Below, piece by piece: positions 45,570 through 54,344 of a DNA stretch of 64,000 bases (its first letter is position 1; every line of letters starts with the position of its first letter). Source of the stretch: an uncultured Paracoccaceae bacterium (GTDB taxonomy: Bacteria; Pseudomonadota; Alphaproteobacteria; Rhodobacterales; Rhodobacteraceae); contig CANMDE010000002.1 in NCBI GenBank assembly GCA_947496535.1, positions 496,001 to 560,000 on the forward strand. The letters are read 5' to 3'. A program made the position numbers and the translations under genes. A model generated the notes under the pieces. The model ran no database searches. It was not told the origin of the DNA and was given only the letters and a program-made list of their open reading frames with translations.

Positions 45570-45590
45570 GGCGGGTTTTATCCGTCCTAC
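45570..45590. repeat. Short palindromic dispersed repeat, copy B (contains kinase stop codon)
   Basis: On the minus strand the copy reads GTAGGACGGATAAAACCCGCC (positions 45590 to 45570, 21 nt with the last base touching the argG stop). It is the same element as copy A at 36401. The TAG in GTAGG is the stop codon of the PfkB kinase (45587-45589), and its other end touches the argG TAA. It fills the whole convergent gap. Confidence 0.6.
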
Positions 45591-46456
45591 GGCTGAAACG
45601 CCTGCACTTCGGACAGGTCCGGGATCACGTCAGCGGTCCCGTGGCGCGTCACCATCAATGCTGCCGCTTTGGTGGCAAGCCCGATGGCCTGCGCCATGGG
45701 CATCCCACGATCCAGACCGGCCAGCACATAGCCAGTAAACGTATCGCCGGCGCCGGTCGTATCGACCGGCTTCACATCAATCGCGTCAAAATGGCTGAGG
45801 CTTGTTCCCGCAATCCAATCAGCGCCATCTGCACCCTTGGTGATGATGATGTCCCGTACATCAAGATCGGCCGGTGATTGTCCTGTCAGCTCTTGCAATT
45901 GCGCGGCCTCGACGGCGTTGAGAATGAGAAAATCTATGTAGGGTACAAGTTCGACCACCCGGTCGGCAGAAAACGGCGCTGCCGCATACGCGACCCGCAA
46001 TCCCATCTTCTTGCCCATATCGGCAGCGGTTCTTTGCAGGTTGGTTTCGTTCTGGATCACAAGCCAGTCGCCTGTTTGGGCCTCTGCCATTGCGGTTTGC
46101 AGCGTCCGCTGCGGGATTTCGGCATTGGCGCCGGGGTGCAGGACGATCGCGTTTTCGCCCTGAGGATCGACCATGATGGTCGCCTGAGCGGTTTCCACGT
46201 CGATTTCCGTGATATGGCGGGTATCCACGCCATATTCCAACAAACGATCCGTCGTCCATTTGCCGTCAGGGCCGACAGCGCCGATGTGGTGGACCTGTGC
46301 GGCGGCTCGGGCTGCCGCAACTGACATATTGGTCCCTTTACCCCCCAGAAACCGGCGGCGGCTGGTAGAGGCGACCGTCTCACCTGGCGCAGGGATATGG
46401 GGCACGGCAAATACGATGTCCGCGTTGATCGAGCCGAGATTCCAGATTGCCATCAC
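45587..46456 (-). CDS. PfkB-family sugar kinase (ribokinase-like)
   Basis: A 289-residue ribokinase-fold enzyme. N-terminal IWNLGSINADIVFAVPHIPAPGETVAS, the Gly-rich FLGGKGTNMSVAAARA (PfkB signature 1) and the C-terminal DTTGAGDTFTGYVLAGL (signature 2 with catalytic Asp) are present. The GGKGTN pattern is the one of ribokinases (GGKGAN). It phosphorylates a sugar or nucleoside; there is no adjacent transporter to give the substrate. It is divergent from mutS and converges with argG, with a dispersed repeat at the junction. Confidence 0.88.
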   Translation of the reverse strand: MMAIWNLGSINADIVFAVPHIPAPGETVASTSRRRFLGGKGTNMSVAAARAAAQVHHIGAVGPDGKWTTDRLLEYGVDTRHITEIDVETAQATIMVDPQGENAIVLHPGANAEIPQRTLQTAMAEAQTGDWLVIQNETNLQRTAADMGKKMGLRVAYAAAPFSADRVVELVPYIDFLILNAVEAAQLQELTGQSPADLDVRDIIITKGADGADWIAGTSLSHFDAIDVKPVDTTGAGDTFTGYVLAGLDRGMPMAQAIGLATKAAALMVTRHGTADVIPDLSEVQAFQP

Positions 46457-46595
46457 GTCCCCTTCGCAAGCAACTTATCCTGTCGGCTTCGTCACTGACA
46501 ACATGCAATAGGTGTTTTGCTGCAAAACGCTGTGTTTCGGGGTTTCACCGCTTTGGGTGCGGCGATACTGTGTCGCGAACAGCCACGGGACATTC

Positions 46596-49217
46596 ATGAC
46601 CACCGCAAAGAACAACGTCACACCGATGATGGCGCAGTATCTGGAGATCAAGGCGGAGTATCCCGATGCCTTGCTGTTTTACCGGATGGGCGATTTCTAC
46701 GAGATGTTCTTTGACGACGCGGTCGCGGCTGCCGAGGCGCTCGATATTGCCCTGACCAAGCGCGGCAAGCATGATGGCGCTGAGATCCCTATGTGTGGGG
46801 TCCCGCATCACGCAGCCGAAAGCTATTTTCTGACCCTGATCCGCAAGGGTTTTCGCGTAGCAGTCTGCGAGCAGATGGAAAGCCCGGCTGAGGCGAAGAA
46901 GCGCGGCTATAAGGCTGTCGTCAAACGTGAGGTCGTCCGGCTGGTCACACCTGGCACGTTGACGGAAGAGTCGTTGCTGGACGCCCGGCGGCACAACTTT
47001 CTGGCAGCGTATCATCTGGTGCGGGATGAGGGGGCATTGGCGTGGGTCGATATCTCAACCGGTGGATTTTATGTGATGCCCTGTGCGCCCGTGCATTTGG
47101 GGCCAGAGCTTGCACGGCTTACCCCGCGCGAGTTGATCGTCGTCGACGGGGCAGAAACTGACTGGGGCGCGGTTGTAGACGAAGCGGGGGCGACGCTGAC
47201 CACATTGGGTGCTGCCGCGTTTGACAGTACAGCCGGGGAAAAGCGGCTTTGCGGGCTATACAAGGTTGGGTCGCTTGATGCCTTCGGCAGTTTTGGCCGG
47301 GCCGAGATTGCCGCGATGTCGGCGGTCGCCGAATATCTGGCTATTACCCAAAAGGGCAACCTGCCACTGCTGCGTCCGCCGGTGCACGAGGCGCAAACAT
47401 CTGCAATGCAGATTGATGCTGCGACCCGCCGATCACTGGAATTGACCCATGCCATGGGCGGCGGTCGGAAGGGATCGCTTTTACACTGCATTGATCACAC
47501 GGTGACGGCAGGTGGGGCGCGATTGTTGGAACGGCGGCTGGCGTCGCCGTCATGTGCGTTGTCGGTTATCAAGGCGCGGCAGGATTGCGTGGGCCATCTG
47601 GCCGAAGATGCGCGGCTGAACGAAGCCGTCCGCGATCAGTTAAGCGGCGTGCATGATCTGGATCGCGCGCTTTCCCGGCTGGCGCTGGACCGTGGCGGGC
47701 CGCGCGATATGGCGGCCATTCGCAATACAATTGCACAGGCAGCCGCATTGCCCGTGCGGGACAACTATCCCGACCTGTTGGCCAAGGCGGCGCATGATTT
47801 GTCCGGCCACGAGGAATTAATGAGGTTGCTGGATGACGCATTGGTCGCCGAACCCCCGCTTTTGTCGCGTGATGGCGGCTTCATTGCTCCCGGCTATGAT
47901 GCGGAACTGGATGAAGCGCGCAAGCTGCGCGACGAAGGTCGGTCGGTTATCGCAAAGATGCAGGCCGATTATGTCGGACTGTCGGGGGTACAATCCCTGA
48001 AGATCAAGCACAACAATGTGCTGGGGTACTTTATCGAAACGACGGCCACCCACGCCGACAAGATGATGGCTGCGCCATTGAATGAGACGTTCATTCACCG
48101 TCAGACCACTGCCAATCAGGTGCGGTTTACGACTGTTGAGCTTTCAGAGATCGAAACCCGGATTTTGAATGCGGGCGGGCGGGCGCTTGAGATTGAAAAA
48201 CGGCTTTATGCAAGCCTTAAGGACGCGATTGTTGGGTATGCGGGGCCGCTTGGCGCATTGGCGCGGGCGTTGGCGGAGTTCGATTTGGCTGCGTCACTCG
48301 CACATCTGGCTGTTTCGGAAAACTGGGTGCGACCGAAGGTCGATGACAGCCGCGCCTTTGAGATTGTGGGCGGGCGTCATCCGGTTGTTGAGACCGCATT
48401 GCAGAAGGATGGCGCACCTTTCATCGCGAATGATTGCACATTGACGGATGCGCCTATCTGGTTACTGACCGGCCCGAACATGGCGGGTAAGTCGACTTTT
48501 CTGCGGCAGAACGCTTTGCTCGCGGTTCTGGCCCAGATGGGCAGCTTTGTGCCCGCGTCCGAGGCGCATATCGGCATTGTCAGCCAGATTTTCAGCCGTG
48601 TCGGGGCGTCGGATGACCTCGCCCGTGGGCGGTCGACCTTTATGGTTGAGATGGTTGAGACTGCGGCGATCCTCAATCAGGCGGATGATAGGGCTTTGGT
48701 TATCCTTGATGAAATCGGGCGTGGCACGGCCACATATGATGGTTTGTCCATCGCCTGGGCCACATTGGAACACTTGCATGATGTGAACAGGTGTCGGGCG
48801 CTATTTGCCACGCATTATCATGAGATGGCGACGTTATCGAACAAGCTGGAAGGGGTAGAGAACGCCACCGTAGCCGTGAAGGAATGGGAGGGCGATGTGA
48901 TCTTCCTACATGAGGTGAAGCGCGGCACGGCGGATCGGAGCTATGGCGTGCAAGTGGCCCGATTGGCGGGCCTGCCGCCGGTTGTTGTGGAGCGCGCGAA
49001 GGTCGTGCTGGAAGCGTTGGAAAAGGGAGAGCGTGAAGGCGGTGGGGCGCGCAAGGCGATTATCGATGATCTGCCCTTGTTTGCTGCAACGCCTGCGCCA
49101 AACAGCCCAGCGCCAGCAGAGTCAGAGGTTGAGGCGAAGTTGAAAGACGTGCTGCCCGATGAGCTGACGCCAAAAGATGCGCTTGCCTTGATATACGAGC
49201 TACGCGGCCTGCTGTGA
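46596..49217 (+). CDS. mutS: DNA mismatch repair protein MutS
   Basis: An 873-residue mismatch sensor. The ATG at 46596 gives MTTAKNNVTPMMAQYLEIK; an open extension to 46512 lacks features. The mismatch-reading Phe-x-Glu is in YRMGDFYEMFFDDAV. The connector, lever and clamp domains follow. The ATPase has GPNMAGKSTFLRQNALLAV (Walker A), SFVPASEAHIGIV, and ILDEIGRGTATYDGLSIAWA, with HYHEMATL near the end. The short C-terminal tail with the dimer motif is present. The last 30 nt before the next gene show no terminator. Confidence 0.98.
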   Translation: MTTAKNNVTPMMAQYLEIKAEYPDALLFYRMGDFYEMFFDDAVAAAEALDIALTKRGKHDGAEIPMCGVPHHAAESYFLTLIRKGFRVAVCEQMESPAEAKKRGYKAVVKREVVRLVTPGTLTEESLLDARRHNFLAAYHLVRDEGALAWVDISTGGFYVMPCAPVHLGPELARLTPRELIVVDGAETDWGAVVDEAGATLTTLGAAAFDSTAGEKRLCGLYKVGSLDAFGSFGRAEIAAMSAVAEYLAITQKGNLPLLRPPVHEAQTSAMQIDAATRRSLELTHAMGGGRKGSLLHCIDHTVTAGGARLLERRLASPSCALSVIKARQDCVGHLAEDARLNEAVRDQLSGVHDLDRALSRLALDRGGPRDMAAIRNTIAQAAALPVRDNYPDLLAKAAHDLSGHEELMRLLDDALVAEPPLLSRDGGFIAPGYDAELDEARKLRDEGRSVIAKMQADYVGLSGVQSLKIKHNNVLGYFIETTATHADKMMAAPLNETFIHRQTTANQVRFTTVELSEIETRILNAGGRALEIEKRLYASLKDAIVGYAGPLGALARALAEFDLAASLAHLAVSENWVRPKVDDSRAFEIVGGRHPVVETALQKDGAPFIANDCTLTDAPIWLLTGPNMAGKSTFLRQNALLAVLAQMGSFVPASEAHIGIVSQIFSRVGASDDLARGRSTFMVEMVETAAILNQADDRALVILDEIGRGTATYDGLSIAWATLEHLHDVNRCRALFATHYHEMATLSNKLEGVENATVAVKEWEGDVIFLHEVKRGTADRSYGVQVARLAGLPPVVVERAKVVLEALEKGEREGGGARKAIIDDLPLFAATPAPNSPAPAESEVEAKLKDVLPDELTPKDALALIYELRGLL

Positions 49218-49246
49218 CACGGCCCGGGCGATCCAATGCCGCGAGA

Positions 49247-50311
49247 CTACCAGCTTCCACTTGCTCCGCCACCGCTGGAACGGCCACCACCGCGGCTGGA
49301 GCTTGATCTTGAGGAACCGCTGCTACTGCTTTTCGTCTTTTTCGGTATGGTGCGCTGCACTGTGTAATGTGCCTGGCAGTGGTGGCAATTGTAGTCCGTT
49401 TCCTGGAGGCCCGTTGAGCTGTAGGTCGCTCGTCGCAGGGTTCTGGTGTCACCCTCCAAGGTTCGAAACCCGCATTCACGGCAAGCCCCATATCTACTGA
49501 GCCAGGCGCGGTAGGCTTCGACCTTTACGTGGTTACATTGGTCGCAGTACCAGACGTCATAGTCGACACTTTCAAGTCTCTCCTCGACCAATTGACCGGC
49601 GGACAGTTTGTCGTCTTCCGTTTCTTCAAGGCAACGGCGCATCATTTGCCCGTCGATCCGACATATACGCGGTCGATTACGGCGCCAGCGGCGGAAAACA
49701 CGGACACCGTAGGGCGCCGCAAGAACGAAAGGGGCGAGTAGCCACCAACCAAGTGTGGCAAGAGACCGTTTGCTTGTGTTGAAGGTGCGGGTCAGCCACG
49801 GGCTATCAAACTCACCGGGGTAACGATCAGTAATCTGATAGATGACCTCTTTCACCCCTTCTTCGATGCCCTTGGGATAATCATCCAGTCTGAAATAGGG
49901 GACAATTTGCCTATTGATGACGCGCTGCATTGGTCCGTTCAGCGCATTACCATAGCCAGCGCCGACTTCAATCCTCAGTTCGCGGTCAAAGCGGGATACG
50001 AGCAACAGCACACCGTCGTTACGCTCTGCATCGCCGATGCCCCATTCGTTGAAAAGCGCGGTGGCAAAGGGTTCAATCGCGCCAGTATGCCCATAGTCGG
50101 ACATCCGGCTGATCGTGAGCACGGCAAATTCAATATCGCGCTTTTCATAAAGCTCTTCGAGTATGTCACGCAGATAGCTTTCCTGTTCCGGCGACAACAG
50201 CTCTGCATGGTCAATGACATAACGGTCTGTGTCTTCGGGAAAGAACTGCTGCGCGAAAATAGGTTGGGCTGCGATGAGCAGGAAGACTAGCCCGATCCTG
50301 ATCATCTTCAT
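49247..50311 (-). CDS. TPM-domain protein with a cysteine-rich zinc-ribbon-like region
   Basis: A 354-residue protein. A Sec signal peptide (IGLVFLLIAAQPIFAQ) precedes a TPM domain (about residues 28-165: VIDHAELLSPEQESYLRDILEELYEKRDIEFAVLTI in part, VLLLVSRFDRELRIEVGAGYGNALNG). One transmembrane helix lies near 187-203. The cytosolic part has three Cys pairs (YCDQCNHV, ACRECGFRT, NCHHC) like tandem zinc ribbons. It ends in a Ser/Gly-rich tail closing with GGGASGSW, a frequent TPM ending. TPM proteins are linked to photosystem II repair in plants and to unknown roles in bacteria. ATG 50311 or 50305 starts it. Confidence 0.8.
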   Translation of the reverse strand: MKMIRIGLVFLLIAAQPIFAQQFFPEDTDRYVIDHAELLSPEQESYLRDILEELYEKRDIEFAVLTISRMSDYGHTGAIEPFATALFNEWGIGDAERNDGVLLLVSRFDRELRIEVGAGYGNALNGPMQRVINRQIVPYFRLDDYPKGIEEGVKEVIYQITDRYPGEFDSPWLTRTFNTSKRSLATLGWWLLAPFVLAAPYGVRVFRRWRRNRPRICRIDGQMMRRCLEETEDDKLSAGQLVEERLESVDYDVWYCDQCNHVKVEAYRAWLSRYGACRECGFRTLEGDTRTLRRATYSSTGLQETDYNCHHCQAHYTVQRTIPKKTKSSSSGSSRSSSSRGGGRSSGGGASGSW

Positions 50312-50521
50312 GGTGATGTTTTTCTAGCTTTGGCTTGAGGGATCTCATCTATGTCAAAGTCTGGCATCGGACGTCGCTCTGTCTGCACTGTTAACCATCA
50401 TCATTCTCTGCCTGCTGTCACGCTGCCGGCTTGAACTACCGTACAGCCTACAATCGATGAGGCTAGGCAAATGCAGATCAGATCGGTCGATAATCTGCAC
50501 GCTGCGCGGTTTGGGCAACCA

Positions 50522-51259
50522 TTACACTTCCGTCGCATTCATCCGCCGCTCCAACCACCGCACACCAGCAGAAACGATCAGGATCAGCGCAAGGTATTCC
50601 AGCACAAGGATCGTATAGATTTCCAACGGGCGGTATTCGGACACGACGAGTTCGTTGGCCTTGCGCGTCAGTTCCTGCATGCCAATGACGGACACAAGAG
50701 AGGACATTTTCAGCATATAAACCAGCTGGTTCCCCAGTGCGGGCAGAATGCGCCGGATCGCTTGTGGCAGGATCACGTAGCGCATGGTGTCGCGGTAGTT
50801 CAGCGATATCGATTTGGCAGCCTCGTACTGCCCTTTGCTGATGGACTGGATGCCCGCACGGAAAATCTCGGCTTGAAAGGCACTGTCGGACAGGGCCAAC
50901 GCAAATACACCGGCCCAGAAAACGCTTAGCGTGATGCCGGTCAGGGTAGGTAGCCCGTAATAGACCCACAGGATCAGTACCAGGATCGGGACGGCACGCA
51001 CGACCTCGACATAGACCCTGTTCACGGCTCGCCAGCTTTTCTTTTGTGACAAGCCGGGCAGTGCCACCAGCAAACCAACGATGACGGACGCGATAATGGC
51101 GGTGACCGACAGAAGGATCGTGTAATAGGCCCCGGTCAGCATGAACCGCAGATTGTTCATGCCGCCTTCGGTTGTTGGGTCGACGACGTACCAACCCCAG
51201 TTGCCAGAGCAGCCAGAGAGCAGACCAAGAAGGATACCGAAAATCGCAAAACGTTTCAT
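50522..51259 (-). CDS. Polar amino-acid ABC transporter permease
   Basis: A 245-residue HisMQ/GlnP-type inner-membrane permease. The N-terminus has a lipoprotein-like start (GLLSGCSG), then about five membrane segments. The EAA loop is visible as YEAAKSISLNYRDTMRYVILPQAIRRILPALGNQ in part, the contact point for the ATPase. It lies 10 nt after the ATPase gene on the same strand. Only one permease gene is seen, so it probably works as a homodimer. Confidence 0.9.
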   Translation of the reverse strand: MKRFAIFGILLGLLSGCSGNWGWYVVDPTTEGGMNNLRFMLTGAYYTILLSVTAIIASVIVGLLVALPGLSQKKSWRAVNRVYVEVVRAVPILVLILWVYYGLPTLTGITLSVFWAGVFALALSDSAFQAEIFRAGIQSISKGQYEAAKSISLNYRDTMRYVILPQAIRRILPALGNQLVYMLKMSSLVSVIGMQELTRKANELVVSEYRPLEIYTILVLEYLALILIVSAGVRWLERRMNATEV

Positions 51260-51269
51260 ATCGGTGCCC

Positions 51270-52016
51270 CTAGTGGTTCAGGATCTGGTCAAGGAAGGTG
51301 CGGCAGCGCTGGCTGGTGGGGGCAGTGAAAAACTGCTCTGGAGAGCCCGTCTCGACGATCTCGCCCTTGTCCATGAATACCATTTTGTCCGCCACTTTCC
51401 GGGCAAAACCCATTTCATGGGTGACAACGACCATCGTCATGCCGGTTGAGGCGAGTTCGGTCATGACCTCGAGCACTTCGGCGATCATTTCGGGGTCCAG
51501 GGCTGAGGTGGGTTCGTCAAAGAGCAGGATGCGCGGCTCCATACACAACGACCGCGCGATGGCGACACGCTGTTGTTGGCCACCGGAAAGCTGACGCGGA
51601 TATTTTTGCGCTTGGTCGGGGATTTGTACCCGTTCGAGGTATTTCATTGCGCGTACCTCGGCCTCGGCTTGTGACAGGCGCAATACACGCTTTGGTCCAA
51701 GCGTCAGGTTATCGAGCACGGTCAAGTGGGGAAACAGGTTGAACTGTTGAAAGACCATGCCGACATTGCCACGAATTTTATCTAATGCCTCGCGGCTGTC
51801 GGTCAGGGTCACGCCATCCACGATGATTTCACCAGCTTCGTGTGCTTCAAGCCGATTGATGCAACGGATCAGCGTCGACTTACCTGAGCCCGACGGGCCG
51901 CAGACCACAACACGTTCGCCAAGGCCCACATCAAGCGACACATTCTTGAGCGCCTGAAAGTCGTCAAAATACTTCGAGATGTTCTTGATCTGGATAATTG
52001 GCTGGTCGCCCGGCAT
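51270..52016 (-). CDS. Polar amino-acid ABC transporter ATPase
   Basis: A 248-residue GlnQ/HisP-type ATPase. The start is ATG 52016 ([17 protein letters not shown]), with AGGAAG upstream; the open frame runs far beyond but into the divergent gene. Motifs: Walker [15 protein letters not shown]-loop [15 protein letters not shown], signature [15 protein letters not shown], Walker [17 protein letters not shown]-loop [10 protein letters not shown]. It powers the permease next to it and pairs with the divergent binding protein at 52137. Confidence 0.94.
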   Translation of the reverse strand: MPGDQPIIQIKNISKYFDDFQALKNVSLDVGLGERVVVCGPSGSGKSTLIRCINRLEAHEAGEIIVDGVTLTDSREALDKIRGNVGMVFQQFNLFPHLTVLDNLTLGPKRVLRLSQAEAEVRAMKYLERVQIPDQAQKYPRQLSGGQQQRVAIARSLCMEPRILLFDEPTSALDPEMIAEVLEVMTELASTGMTMVVVTHEMGFARKVADKMVFMDKGEIVETGSPEQFFTAPTSQRCRTFLDQILNH

Positions 52017-52136
52017 TGATGAAATCACTTCCTGTTGATCTGCTGCAGGTCTACTTTTTCTTATTCTTTCAGCGCTTTGCATTCCCTTAGCCGTCAGGCA
52101 CACTAATTCGCAACTGATAACAACGAGGGATGTAAA

Positions 52137-52916
52137 ATGAAAATCTTCAAAATCGCCGCAGCGACGATCGTTCTTGCGGTGAGCGCCGTTCAAGCCAGCG
52201 CACAATCCGCGCTGGAAGACATCTTGTCTGAAGGTGTTTTGAAAGTCGGAACAACCGGCGACTGGAACCCCATGACCATGCGCGATGTCGCGACCAACAG
52301 CTACGAAGGTTACGATATCGACGTCATGACCGAACTGGCCAAGGATCTGGGCGTCGAGGTCGAATTTGTCGCCACTGATTGGAAGACTTTGGTAAGCGGC
52401 GTGACATCCGGACAGTACCATATCACGGGGTCCGCGTCAGTCTCGCCCAGCCGCGCCAAGGCAGCCGGATATTCTGACAGCTATTTTTCATTGGTGACGG
52501 TGCCGTTGACGCTGAAGGAAAACGACGGCCGCTTTACCGATTGGGATGATCTGAACCAAGAGGGTGTATCGGTTGCTGCCACCCTTGGAACAACGCAAGA
52601 GGCGCAGGTAAAGGATTTCTTTCCTGACGCCGAACATCGGATTGTTGAGGCCCCGGCACGCGACTTTCAAGAGGTTCTGGCGGGCCGGGCGGATGCCAAC
52701 ATCACATCGAATGTCGAGGCCAATCAACTGGTTGCCCAATATGACCAGCTTATGATTGTGCCCGTCGTCGAAGGGCGCGCGCCAACACCAGTTGCCATGC
52801 TGTTGCCGCAGGCTGATCAGGTGTGGATCAACTACGTCAACACCTGGATCACGCTGAAGGAAGAGCAGGGCTTTTTCGATGAGCTTGGCGTGAAATGGCA
52901 GTTGCTGGCTGAGTAA
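52137..52916 (+). CDS. Amino-acid ABC transporter periplasmic binding protein
   Basis: A 259-residue SBP_bac_3-type protein with a signal peptide ([18 protein letters not shown]). The family core shows [60 protein letters not shown] and [23 protein letters not shown]. Loss of the usual Arg after the GTTG strand in some positions prevents me from naming the ligand; polar or cyclohexadienyl-type amino acids are possible. It is divergent from the ATPase-permease operon and is followed by a strong terminator. Confidence 0.9.
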   Translation: MKIFKIAAATIVLAVSAVQASAQSALEDILSEGVLKVGTTGDWNPMTMRDVATNSYEGYDIDVMTELAKDLGVEVEFVATDWKTLVSGVTSGQYHITGSASVSPSRAKAAGYSDSYFSLVTVPLTLKENDGRFTDWDDLNQEGVSVAATLGTTQEAQVKDFFPDAEHRIVEAPARDFQEVLAGRADANITSNVEANQLVAQYDQLMIVPVVEGRAPTPVAMLLPQADQVWINYVNTWITLKEEQGFFDELGVKWQLLAE

Positions 52917-52922
52917 TACTTT

Positions 52923-52957
52923 GACGGGGCCGGGACTAACCCGGCCCCGTCCTTGTT
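52923..52957 (+). terminator. Strong intrinsic terminator after the binding-protein gene
   Basis: A perfect 12-bp stem (GACGGGGCCGGG at 52923-52934, CCCGGCCCCGTC at 52940-52951) with loop ACTAA is followed by CTTGTT. It ends the binding-protein transcript just before the convergent export gene. Confidence 0.88.
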
Positions 52958-54266
52958 AGTCTACCGATCGCGTGATGCTGCCTGACACCCATGGTGCGGT
53001 GAGTTGTCGGATAGTTCGGCCCCAGCGGGTCACGGGTCGTTCGGCCACGAAAATCAGGTCATCGGGGCGGAGTTCGAATTTTGTCGCCAAGGTGAAATTC
53101 ACTGCATTGGTGCCGTCCAGCCGCCATGCATTAATCGCCCCATCATCGGTCGCCCGAAGAACGTAGATTTGCGATACGTCCCCTGTTTCCAAGGGAATGC
53201 CGTTGCCTGCGTCAAAGATGGCATCGGCCAAACTGGCCCGCTGTTCATAGGGCAGCGGATAGCGCGACTGATTTGCCACTTCGCCCATCAGGTAGACATA
53301 GTCCCGCGCCTCGGCATTCAGGTTGCTCCGGGTACGGAAGTTTTCGCGTGCTTCGGCTAGGTCGGCACGCCTGAGGTCAACCTCGGCCGATAGGGCGAGA
53401 ACGGCTGTTTCTTTCGCTTCTTGTCGGATTTGGACCAGTGCGATTTGTTGTTCGAAGTAAGCCTGCGCCTGCGAAAGTTCGTATGCCGTATCGACATAGA
53501 CACTGTCCCCGTCGATTAGCCGGATGCGTTGCAGATCGCTGCGGCCAAGCAGCTCTGACAAAGGGATCTGATATAACCTGCCATCGCGATAAAGCCGAAC
53601 CGAGGTGTAATCCTGATCGGTCGCGTTGATCCCACCGGCAAGTGTCAGAGCTTCGTTCAGGTATAGTGGGGTGAGGGTGATCGGCGCGACGGTTGGTTCT
53701 GCCACCGCCCCACCGATGGACACCTTGCGAGCGTTGAATTCCGCGACCTCGATGCTGAATGTCGGGTCTTGCTGCGTTTCAACCAAGCGCTGGAAAAGAG
53801 CGCTTTCGGCCTGTTCCAAAGTCAGTTCAGCGATACCGACCCGACCGACGGATGGGATATTGATCGCGCCATCGTCTTGCACCGCATATGTGCGTGGGCC
53901 GGTTGTGTCGTCTCCATTGGACACGGTTGGATTTGTGGAGAACTGCACAACATCGCCGATCCCGATTTTGTATGGGCCGGGGTTCGCAACGGGCGGCGCA
54001 CGAAGCGGAAGGGTGCCCGGCGCGATTTGAGGTGCAATCACACCGTCTGGCAAGATACTCGCGGTGGGTAGACCCGCCCCTGTTCCGGCGGTTCTGTCGA
54101 AAATGGCTGGCAAGGTTCGTGGCATATAGGCCGAGCGATTGGCCTGTTGGACCGTGCCCGGCGTCATATCGACCACCGTGACCTGATCGCCCGTTTCGAT
54201 TGCTGGCCCACCGCATCCAGCCAGACATAACACCAAGATGGATGCTACCCACTTTTTCAAACCCAA
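52956..54266 (-). CDS. Polysaccharide export outer-membrane lipoprotein (Wza/KpsD type)
   Basis: A 436-residue protein. The lipoprotein signal MGLKKWVASILVLCLAGCGG gives Cys18 as lipid anchor. The Poly_export domain shows YKIGIGDVVQFSTNP, INIPSVGRVGIAELTLEQAESALFQRLVE, and FSIEVAEFNARKVSIGGAV. SLBB-like segments follow, with a predicted helical region around 265-305 (AYFEQQIALVQIRQEAKETAVLALSAEVDLRRADLAEARENF in part). It forms the channel for capsule or exopolysaccharide export. UDP-glucose dehydrogenase lies just upstream, but the other export components are not in the window. Confidence 0.9.
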   Translation of the reverse strand: MGLKKWVASILVLCLAGCGGPAIETGDQVTVVDMTPGTVQQANRSAYMPRTLPAIFDRTAGTGAGLPTASILPDGVIAPQIAPGTLPLRAPPVANPGPYKIGIGDVVQFSTNPTVSNGDDTTGPRTYAVQDDGAINIPSVGRVGIAELTLEQAESALFQRLVETQQDPTFSIEVAEFNARKVSIGGAVAEPTVAPITLTPLYLNEALTLAGGINATDQDYTSVRLYRDGRLYQIPLSELLGRSDLQRIRLIDGDSVYVDTAYELSQAQAYFEQQIALVQIRQEAKETAVLALSAEVDLRRADLAEARENFRTRSNLNAEARDYVYLMGEVANQSRYPLPYEQRASLADAIFDAGNGIPLETGDVSQIYVLRATDDGAINAWRLDGTNAVNFTLATKFELRPDDLIFVAERPVTRWGRTIRQLTAPWVSGSITRSVD

Positions 54267-54344
54267 ATCCCTTCGTGTTCGCCCCAGTTGAACCGATGGG
54301 AAATTGGTAAATTTTAGGTTAATTTTGCCTTGTGGGTTATTAAC

